Part shown: piece after piece, positions 55,681-64,000 of the stretch
Numbering within the stretch: the first letter of the stretch is position 1
How the letters are laid out: each line of letters opens with the position of its first letter
From: Balaenoptera acutorostrata
Lineage: Eukaryota > Chordata > Mammalia > Artiodactyla > Balaenopteridae
Length of the DNA: 64,000 nt
NCBI RefSeq assembly: GCF_949987535.1
Contig: NC_080067.1
Coordinates: 26,688,039-26,752,038 of the forward strand
Reading direction: 5' to 3'
The notes under the pieces: generated by a model
Databases searched by the model: none
What the model saw: the letters and a program-made list of their open reading frames with translations, nothing else
Told to the model about the DNA's origin: nothing
Position numbers and translations under genes: made by a program

Positions 55681-56229
55681 CATGTCAGGGTGGAAGACAG
55701 TGAGGAGGACAGCTGCCTGCAGCACCTACAATCCACATTTCCAAACGACTTTCAGGTCCTCAGCGCCCCTTTCCATCCATGCTCCCCACCCACCAAGGCT
55801 TTCACCGCGCAGTCCCTCTGCCTGGAACTCCTTGTGCGCTAAAGAGCTGTCTTGTATCGACTGACACACCTCCGCCCCAAATCCTTGTGTGTCAATATTT
55901 ACAAGCCTCCCAAAGCTTGCATAACTTTTCTATAATCTTCCAGCATGCCTCCAGCAACAGTTAAAGGAAGTTGAAGTGAATCATGCAGTGACCACGTGTG
56001 GCCAGCCTCTGGGGTCCTGCCTGCCCGTGGGAGGTCCCGTGATCCTGTGCCTGGTTTGCAGAGCTGTGGCCAGAGGTCACCTGTTGAGTATATAGCCCTG
56101 CACTCCCGACATGAGGCTGATAGCAATGTTCAATACTATCTTGAGAATCCTTCTTCAAAAACGTCCGCTGCAAGGGTTTAACAAGCCCAAGATCTGATTT
56201 ACCCAGTTAAACGCTGTCCTGACCCATTT
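55681..56229. other. unique sequence with weak L2 text
   Basis: 55740-55960 is C-rich and ends in L2-like words ('ccctctgcctggaactcctt'). It may be a diverged L2 3' part. No gene. Confidence 0.35.
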
Positions 56230-58120
56230 CGCCTCGGCCATTTTTTAATTCATGAGCACTTGCCTAAAGGGGGCCCTTGTGGCTGCCCTCCGGGCACGTC
56301 TCGGGCCCCAGTCCATGCTCTCCCACCCTCCTAGACAGCTGCCTCCCCTTCTCCTGTCCCCGCTCACATCTCTGACATCTCCTCCCCATCCTCACACACA
56401 GCAGAGAACCCAGCTTCTCATTTCACCGAGAAAACAGAAGCCATCAGGAGAGAACTCATACGACACTCACTCCCAGGCCCCTACCCACCTGCCCTCCTGT
56501 TGCAGGCATAAGCTGCCGCTGCTTCTGTCCACTGGTTGCTGGATCCCACGCCCTCTCACCTGCTGGACATTGCTCCTGCGGTTGCCACTCTCTCCTGCAT
56601 CACCATGTTTCCTCTCTACTGGATCATTCCCACAGACACACAAACTTGCTGCTTTTCTCCCACTTGGAAATATCCTCTCTTGACCCCACTTCCCACATCA
56701 GCTACAGCCTCATTTCTCTGCCCCCCCACCTCTGTAGCCAAATTCCATGGAAGAGGTGACTCTAGGAGCTGCCTTCCCTTTCTTCCTCTCGTCCTCTTTT
56801 GAGCCCACCCTATCAGGCCTTGCCCCCATCACTCCATCACACCTGCTGTGGTCCCCAATGACCTCTAGACCGCATCTCCATTGACCTCTCAGCAGTGTCA
56901 GACAGAGGTGGTCATTCCATCCTCTTTGAAACACTTTTTCTTTACTTGGCTTCAAGGGCAGCACGCACTCCTTGACTTTTCTACCTCATCAGCTGCTTCC
57001 TCTCCATCTCTTGTGGGATCTTTCTTATCTTCCCAACCTCTAAACAATACAGCCTGCACCCCCCACCAAGGCTCAGCTCTCAGACCTCATTTCTTCTCTC
57101 TCTAGGCTCACCCACTTGATTCTCTCAACCTATCTTACGGGTTGGGATCAAACAATTGATCTCAATGACAGTGTACCAAACTCTCCCTTGAAACTGTGAA
57201 ACGATCTGCCTACATAGAATCTCCACTTGGATGATTGCCAGGCATAACAAACTTAATATATCTTTGCTTCCCAAAACCTGCTCTTCCCATGGTCTTTCCC
57301 ATCTCAGTCAATGGCAAATCCGGTCTACCAAAATCCTTTGAGTCATCACTGATCCCTTTCTTCTCTCATTCCCCCAACCAAATCATCAGCAAACCTGTCC
57401 GTTCTACCTTTTAGGTATACTCAGAATCCAGCCACCTCTCCCTCTTCCACTCCAGCAAGCTACCAGCATCTCCTGCCTGGACCATTACAATAGGCTCCTA
57501 ATTGATCTCCTCGCTTCCACTCTTGCCCCTCTACTGTCAGATCTCCATACCGAAGCCAAAGTGATCCTCTTAAATGTAAATCTTATGTGGGGCAAGACCC
57601 TACTTTATCAGGCTCACAGGGACCTCCACAACCTCATCCATCTCCACTCTCTTCCTAGAGCTCTAGCCACCTGGCCTTTCTGCAGTTTCCTGGACAATCC
57701 TAGCACACATCTCCCAGAGAGCCTTTGCCCTAGTGGCTCCCTCGGCCTAGAATGCTGTCCCCTCCCCACTGCACCCCACCACCCAGATGGCTATGTGACT
57801 CACTCCTTCAATTCATCCATTTTTGCTCCAATATTCCTTCACAGAGAAGCCCAGACCACCCTATTTAAAAGACTACATACTACCACATACATACAAGAAT
57901 ATACACTCTATCATCTTACTCTGTTTCATTTTTTCCCATAACACCCAAAATATTATATGTATTTATTTATTCATTCATTGTCTGCTCATCCTTACTAGAA
58001 TGTAAGCTCTATGAGATCAGGTGCTTTGCTCGTTTTGTTTATAGCTGTTTGGTTTACAGAGCCCAGGACACTGTTTAGACCACAGAACTGTTCAAGAGCT
58101 AGGTACTGATTGAATAAATA
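56230..58120 (+). mobile_element. L2 LINE, 1.9 kb, ORF2 RT to 3' end
   Basis: Sense L2 landmarks run in order across nearly 2 kb: 'catcactccatcacacctgc', 'gaccgcatctccattgac', 'ggtggtcattccatcctctt', 'ctccacttggatgattgcca', 'gccaaagtgatcctcttaaa', 'gcctttgccctagtggctcc', 'agaatgtaagctctatgaga' and the tail 'gattgaataaataaattc'. It is the longest L2 in the window. Frames are broken. Confidence 0.78.
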
Positions 58121-58139
58121 AATTCATTTCCTGTGTGTG

Positions 58140-58490
58140 ATGGTGGCAGCAGCCAAAGGCAACCAAGAACCTTAAGTGCCTGGCAGCTCCCCAGATCAGA
58201 CAGGGGTATCCGCAACAGCTTTAGGGAGAGTTTCGAACATCTCCACGCACACTTTTAGTTCTCAATTTCTATGTCACTTCCATTCCGACACCCTCCTCCC
58301 CTTAACAAAATCAAGTTCTCTTGCTATCTGCTCCCATAGCATCCTGTTTCTCATTTCAAGGTATTCGTCACAACATACTGTAATTGTGTCTTAATTGTCT
58401 TCCTTGTAAGATTGTCTATTTCCTGAAGATGCACACGGAATTCTCAATAAGGGCTTGTTGAGGGAAAAAATGAATGAAGTAGAATGAACA
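58140..58490 (+). mobile_element. second L2-like 3' end
   Basis: 'ctcccatagcatcctgtttc', 'gtcttccttgtaagattgtc' and 'aataagggcttgttgaggg', 'aaaaaatgaatgaag' repeat the L2 3' order right after the larger L2. Confidence 0.5.
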
Positions 58491-58655
58491 GTGTGTGGCC
58501 ATGACATAGTAGCTAAGGGAACTGAGCTGGGAATCAAAGAGGATGATTAAAGGAGCAGAGACAGAGCCATACGCTTGAAATGTTCATAATAAGAAAGGAG
58601 GATGGAAAGGAGGGAGAGGAGAGGGAGGAAGGGAGGAAAACATATTTAATATCCC

Positions 58656-58800
58656 TGCCGAATGTCAGCAAACTAACTTTGGTCCCACCAGTGTCTACAC
58701 ACACAACCTAGCTGGCATAATCTGGTCAAATGATCTTTGTGTAGCCTACCTGCCTATCTAGCTGTAGTGCATTCACTTCTCCATCTGCCATTTTGAAGAG
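58656..58800 (+). repeat. unassigned direct repeat, copy 1
   Basis: It shares TCAGCAAACTAACTTTGGT, 'acacacacaacct', 'ataatct.gtcaaatga' and CTGCCATTTTGA with 60318-60473 in the same orientation, at roughly 80% identity by eye. I do not recognise the family. It could be a local duplication or an unlisted element. Confidence 0.75.
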
Positions 58801-59323
58801 GTGCAGAGCAAGAGACTCTTGCACATTCTGTGGTCCTGCTGGCCACCTGCAAGCCTCCTCCTGTACTCCTCACTGCCTACCTAACCTTACTTATCTCTTG
58901 CAATCTGTACCTTCACACTGAGAAATGTAGCCTGTCTCCTCTCACTAAAGCCTTCCTGTGGACAAGACCCAGCACAGGCCTGCCTCCTCTAGGGACCTTC
59001 ACAATTAATCCAGCCAATACGTATCTCTCCTTTTTCTGACCTTGTCAGCATTTATTTTGAAGTACATTCTATGAATCATTTCTTAGTATATTTGATTGGT
59101 ATGCATATAGTAAGTGCTAAATAAACAGTAGCAATTAGCATTAATATCACATAATCAGAATTAATATGGCTTTTCTCCCCAACTAAACGATAGGCTCATC
59201 TAGGGTAGAGATCATATTATATCTTTATTTTGAGACCCCAGAGAACTTACCCAAGGGCTGAACAAAACTAAGTACCCAGAAAATACTTCTTTAAATCTGT
59301 CTCCTTTAAAGTTATTGTAGAAT
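58801..59323. other. unique with L2/MIR scraps
   Basis: 58830-59130 and 59170-59240 have weak L2/MIR-like words ('gcatatagtaagtgctaaat'). No gene. Confidence 0.35.
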
Positions 59324-59665
59324 AAAACCAAGGAGCCTGGGCTTCCCTGGTGGCGCAGTGGTTGAGAATCTGCCTGCTAATGCAGGGGACACGGGTTCGA
59401 GCCCTGGTCTGGGAAGATCCCACATGCCACGGAGCAGCTGGGCCCGTGAGCCACAATTGCTGAGCCTGCGCGTCTGGAGCCTGTGCCCCGCGACGGGAGG
59501 GGCCGCGATAGAGAAAGGCCCGCGCACCGCGATGAAGAGCGGTCCCCGCACCGCGATGAAGAGTGGCCCCCGCTTGCCGCAACTGGAGAAAGCCCTCGCA
59601 CGAACTGAAGACCCAACACAGCCAAAAATAATAAATAAATAAATAAATAAATAAATAAGAAAATC

Positions 59666-59722
<57 letters not shown>

Positions 59723-59730
59723 AAGGAGCC
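59324..59730 (+). mobile_element. very young CHR-type SINE with A51 tail
   Basis: AAAACCAAGGAGCC at 59324-59337 and 59717-59730 flanks the insert. Boxes are intact (TGGCGCAGTGG, GGTTCGAGCC). A 24-base tandem duplication lies at 59523-59570. The tail is (AAAT)n then a pure A-run at 59670-59720. High CpG content and the long unbroken A-run both indicate recent insertion. Confidence 0.95.
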
Positions 59731-59734
59731 ATAG

Positions 59735-60317
59735 AAATGGCTTCCCTGTTGTAACAGAAGGAAGTGATCTCAAAGCTGTCTTTAAAATGCTGTCTGTTGC
59801 CCTGGCCCTATCTGAGGAGCATATGGTTCATTCCAGGAGAGATGCCGTAATGGATGAAAGGTACGTTTCTGCTGAGTTAGGGGTTATCACATTCCCGCAT
59901 CCAGGTGCCAGATTGATGGAATATGCCTCTATGATTTATAATACACTAATCTCACTGGAGAGTGAAGCACAATTAATCTTAGAACCTTGCAGCTTACACT
60001 TAACAACCTTAGAACCTTCCCTGTGCACTTGGCCTGCATAACAAACATCTGCCCCTCCCCCAGTGCTGGGACAACAGGGCACTAAGAACACAGACACCCT
60101 TCTCTGCAAGGCAATGGAATGCAGTGGCAAATGTTTTCCTTAGACTTTCCATGATATTTCCAGAGAAAAGAGACTAAAGAGCGGTGGCATTTTAAATTAG
60201 AGTTACAATGTTCAGTTGCAATAATCTCATGAAGCATGCATAAAACCAAAACCACAGAAACATGTGATCTGTCAGAAACGTAACTATTCAGCTTACTTTC
60301 CCTTTTGTTTTATTCTC
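59735..60317. promoter_or_regulatory. repeat-free stretch, possible conserved element
   Basis: Non-repetitive with 'gatttataatacactaatct', 'gcacaattaatcttagaacc' and 'cataaaaccaaaaccacag'. No frame worth calling. Weak candidate for conserved DNA. Confidence 0.25.
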
Positions 60318-60473
60318 TGCCAAACGTCAGCAAACTAACTTTGGTTCTAGCAGTGGCTACACACGCAACCTACCTAGTATAATCTAGTCAAATGACCTTC
60401 TCCTTGCAGCCTACAGTGCCTGCCTATCTCACTGAAGTGCATTCTTCACTTTCCTACCTGCCATTTTGATGAG
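60318..60473 (+). repeat. unassigned direct repeat, copy 2
   Basis: Direct-repeat partner of 58656-58800, 1.66 kb downstream. Relative to copy 1 it carries small insertions (about 9 bases after 'gcctac', 2 bases in 'attcttcact'). Confidence 0.75.
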
Positions 60474-61204
60474 TTACTGCCATGGGAACTCTCTTCTTTT
60501 AGGCAGGGTTAGGGGCAGCTGAGATCCAAGAAACAACAGATTCCCAAGCAACTAAAGAAGATATTACCAGGTCTGTGCACTTTCCTCATGGGAGAGTCCC
60601 TCATGTCATGCCCAAAGTGTATTTACTTTTACTATATACATAATTCCATCAATCCTTGTTGTCTGAATGCTGAGCCTTCATCAAATTCAAAGGAGGACCA
60701 TAACAGGCAAACACAAAGCTACAAGAAAGGCACCTATAGAAAATATACTTACCAGAAAAAAAGGGGGAAAAGCTATGTATGACAAGAAACTTCAAACATA
60801 CATTTTGGAGCCTCTTCTTACAGAAGCCAACGCCCTCTATTCCTTCAGTGAAATAACTGTGTTTTAGTACAATACAGTCATAATAACCTCTAGTATCCAA
60901 TCACCTATGTAGAGTAGATTCTTTAAGCTCCAAGAAAGCAAGAAATATGTTAGTATTTAGAACGATTTCCTTCCAAAATGGTTCAAGTGGAAAATTCTAG
61001 TGCTTCAAGTTTTAACTCAGATTTAGCTGAAAGACATATTCCTTAAATTTCTGGATAGCCAAGAATATGAGGTTTTAAAAAAAATCTGTAATCTCCTTTA
61101 TTATTAAGTCAGGGGCAGAGGCAGGGACTCTTCCAAGGACTCAGAGACCTCAGTTCTCCAGTGTTTCAAAACAAGAAAAACCCATGATGGAAGATAACCT
61201 TAAA
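60474..61204. other. unique sequence, no supported gene
   Basis: Opposing short frames (60588-60900) without domains. A/T-rich. Nothing else seen. Confidence 0.35.
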
Positions 61205-61477
61205 GTCATTGTAAATAGATAAACAACAAGGACCTACTGCATAGCACAAGGAACTATACTCAATGTTTTATAATAACCTATGTGGGAAAAGAATCTGAAA
61301 AAGAATAAATTTATATAGTCTTTATATATATATATATATATACACATATATATGTATATATATAACTGAATTACTATATATAACTGAATCACTTTGCTGT
61401 ATACCTGAAACTAACACAACATTGTACATCACCTATACTTCAATAATAAAAATTAACAAATAAATAACGTCATTGTA
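61205..61477 (+). mobile_element. 5'-truncated L1 3' end with TSD and (AT)n
   Basis: GTCATTGTA at 61205-61213 and 61469-61477. 'ggacctactgcatagcacaa', a TA-rich block (61321-61375), 'cactttgctgtatacctgaa' and 'acattgtacatcacctatac' then A-rich tail. Confidence 0.85.
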
Positions 61478-61929
61478 GGGGTTTCTGGTATGAACATGGC
61501 TGCCCATTTCAGATTATTGTCCATCCTCTCCATAAAATCATGGGAAAGGAGCAAGGAGAATTGAAGAAAATATGTCCACAGACTCCATTTGCAGTGAAAC
61601 TAGAAACCAAATATAATCTGCAGACTCCAAAATATGCTTAAAGGTTGACAAAAGCAACTGAATCAGACAGAAACCACATGGGAAGAAAGGGAAAAAAAGA
61701 AAAGTTGAGTTGTGAGAGAACTTAATGACGGCAGATCTTAACAGTGCCAGTAGAAATAAAACTCTTGAAGGCAGGCAACTCACCATGAAGTGTGTAAGCT
61801 ACCACCCTATTTGCAGCAAGGTGCAGGGACCGAGGGAAGCAGAAAGCACAGGAAGAGTCCCCCTGGGGTTCAGAGAAACAGAGGAAGTAAGGCCACACCG
61901 AGGATGACACAGTTAAACCATATTTCCAG
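61478..61929. other. unique or old L1-like sequence
   Basis: Purine-rich. It may be the 5' part of the HAL1-like element that follows. No gene. Confidence 0.3.
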
Positions 61930-63540
61930 CAATCAGTCCTTTTTGGGAAAAGCAAAGAAAGCTTTGATTTATGAAGCATTACATCAGACACTGTATGTAA
62001 AGAGCTGGAACTAAAACATTCAACACATTTAATGATAAGTGATTTTTTAAGGTGAACAGGCATCATCACGTCTATACAAAGTTACTGTAAGGTAAAAACT
62101 TGAAGAGCAGCAAAATTTACCAACAGGTGAATAATATTCATTCAAAAAAATGTTGCTATAAAGCAAAAAAAGTACATAAATATTTCACCATGATACTTAA
62201 AAATTAATAAAGCAACCATCCCTCTAAAAGAATATCACAAAATAGAAATGCCAGAATTCAGGGAAGTTGTAGCAAGAAAACAGGAGGAAATGAACTGTGA
62301 GCAAGCAGAACTCTGTAAAGGGATTGACAGAAAGTTTAAAAAGCCATCAGTGGGACTTCCCTAGTGGCGCAGTGTTTAAAAATCCGCCTACCGGGCTTTC
62401 CTGGTGGCACAGTGGTTAAGAACCTGCCTGCCAACGCAGGGGACACAGGTTCGAGCCCTGGTCTGCGAAGATCCCACATGCTGTGGAGCAACTAAGCCCG
62501 TGCACCACAACTACTGAGCCTGTGCTCTACAGCCTGCGAGACACAACTACTGAGCCCACGCACCATAACTACCGAAGCCCACACGCCTAGAGTCCATGCT
62601 CTGCAACAAGAGAAGCCACCGCAATGAGAAGCCCACGTACTGCAACGAAGAGTAGCCCCTGCGCGCCGCAACTAGAGAAAGCCCACACACAGCAACGAAG
62701 ACCCAACGCAGCCGAAAGTTCTTAAAAAAAATTTTTTTTTATAAAGCCATCAGAAAAATTAAAACAAAATTGGAAAGTTTACAAGGGAGACTATACATTG
62801 TAGAAAAGACATTAAAGGATATAAAGGACAGATACAAGAAATGTAACCAAGATTAAATGAAATAAAGATGGAATTAAAGGGGATTAGAAAGAAAATGATA
62901 CCTACAACAAGCAAAGGAGATCCAACATACACAAAATCAGAGTCCATAAGGAAGAAAACAGAAACGATGAAACCGAATAAATAAAAGAAGACTCGACTCT
63001 GCGTATTAGAAGGGTACACCGTGGACCAGGGAAAACTGAATGAGAACAATCATCCATGAGACATACCCCACAGGGTTGGAGGGTGAAAGAGAAAGAGGGA
63101 GCAGGAGAGACAGGAGGGCAGAAGGGGAAAGTGAGGGAGCAGGAGATGAAGGAAGGGAAAGAGGGAAGGAATCTTCTGGGCGTCCAGGCAAAGAGATCAG
63201 CCATTAAATAGGGGGAAATTCAGGCATGTCTCAGATTTACCCAAAGCAACATTCAAAACAAGAAGATAATGTAGTTAACACATCTACAAGAAAGAGAAAG
63301 AGACTTGTGTGCCAAGGATTTTACACCCAGCAAAGAATGTCCTTCCAAAAGCAAACAAAACTAACAGTTTTGAAATTTTCAAACTTATGTAATATTGTCC
63401 CATGAATCTTTCTTGAGGAATCTACAAGAGATCAACCATCAGCCAGCCAGGAGATAATGGAGGAAACAAACTACAGCAAAAAGGCAAGTGAAGGGTACTC
63501 TGTACCACAATCACAAAATTAAGATTAAACATCGAATGTT
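61930..63540 (+). mobile_element. HAL1/L1M-like remnant, split by a SINE
   Basis: 'ccagaattcagggaagttgt', 'agcaagaaaacaggaggaaa', 'gtattagaagggtacaccgt', 'ggaccagggaaaactgaatg', 'ccaaggattttacacccagc' and 'cccatgaatctttcttgagg', 'aatctacaagagatcaacc' follow the HAL1 order I remember. No frame remains. SINE insertion at 62351-62742. Confidence 0.55.
62340..62753 (+). mobile_element. CHR-type SINE with doubled head
   Basis: AAAGCCATCAG at 62340-62350 and 62743-62753 flanks one insert. It contains a 41-base SINE head with an A box (62352-62392) directly followed by a complete long-form SINE (62393-62742) with its own A and B boxes. Only one pair of target repeats was found. Confidence 0.9.
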
Positions 63541-63665
63541 AACTAGACTGAGTGTGGTGATCATTTTGCAATATATACAAATAATGAATCATTATGTTGT
63601 ACACCTGAAACTAATACGATGCTATATGTCAATTATACCTCAATAAAAATTAAAAATTAATTAAT
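63535..63665 (+). mobile_element. old L1 3' end
   Basis: 'gtgtggtgatcattttgcaa', 'tatatacaaataatgaatca', 'gttgtacacctgaaactaat' and 'caattatacctcaataaaa' are the 3' end of an older L1. The right end is A/T-rich. Confidence 0.82.
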
Positions 63666-64000
63666 AAATTAAACAAAGCTGGAGGTTGAGGTGACAGAAT
63701 TTAAATGTTATATGCCTTAACAATGTATAAATGATACAAGTAATAAAAAATAGAAAGGGGAAGGGGTAGGGAAGATGAAAAGTAGGGTAAGTTTGCAACT
63801 TGTTGCATTTGTAATAGGGGAGCCAAAGAATACGATACAAAGCTGACAAAGCAAATAAGGAGTATGTGTAAACAACTTTACAAGACAATGGTAAACACTA
63901 AGCTAACTAAATGTGGGTGATGGAAGAGAGGGTACGGAGCATGAAACATATTAATTTTATAATTATTCATACAAAAGAACTAATCAATTCTGTCAAGAGA
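63666..64000. other. unique or A-rich old sequence
   Basis: A-rich, possibly further L1M. No feature supported before the window ends. Confidence 0.3.

Noticed and set aside
59268..59773. 150-codon frames near 59.5 kb
   Set aside because: They read a SINE and its A-run (poly-Phe when reversed).

Overview
The window looks like nuclear DNA of a cetacean (whale or dolphin), or a close hippo/ruminant relative. The main clue is a tRNA-derived SINE of the CHR type, with the internal Pol III A box (TGGCGCAGTGG) and B box (GGTTCGAGCC) still legible. It is present in about a dozen copies, the youngest with a 51-base uninterrupted poly-A. Recent L1 insertions share a 3' UTR and poly-A region I associate with cetartiodactyl L1. 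Older layers (MIR, L2, ERVL/MaLR, MER5, L1M/HAL1-like) are those found in any placental mammal. Species identity is inference from repeat families recalled, not searched.

I find no protein-coding exon, rRNA, functional tRNA, CRISPR array or CpG-island promoter that I can support. Long open frames are L1 ORF2 remnants, frames through low-complexity repeats, or frames through SINEs. The window is best read as intergenic or deep intronic.

Layout: 1-5246 is mostly unique DNA with an old L1, a short young L1 (644-867), MIRs and an MLT1-type LTR. 5247-7920 is a 5'-truncated L1 carrying a nested SINE. 7921-12480 is largely unique, with a strong CTCF-core match (8531-8544) and an unidentified mRNA-like retrocopy (9981-10366). 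12480-20760 holds tandem repeats, L2, MaLR and several retroinsertions. 20760-30240 contains an inverted L1 (21749-22779), an L2-like endonuclease fossil, and MaLR LTRs. 30240-38510 is old L1M/L2/MIR debris around a repeat-free islet near 33.8-34.1 kb. 38510-39570, 49036-49380 and 50330-50700 are repeat-free islands with homeodomain/POU-like motifs, the best candidates for conserved enhancers. 39570-48720 is a dense nest of SINEs, L1s and an ERVL pol fossil. 51.9-64 kb holds MIR/L2 remnants including a 1.9 kb L2, three SINEs with clear target-site duplications (54.8, 55.5 and 59.3 kb), an unassigned repeated segment (58656-58800 and 60318-60473), and HAL1-like sequence with a SINE carrying a doubled head.

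The clearest biology is retrotransposition. At least fifteen insertions have recognisable target-site duplications. Several show mechanism scars: two twin-priming 5' inversions, short 3' transductions by L1, a SINE with serial 3' transductions, and an antisense retrocopy with an AATAAA signal 13 bases before its poly-A. Conservation and repeat-family names could not be checked here and are marked as inference.
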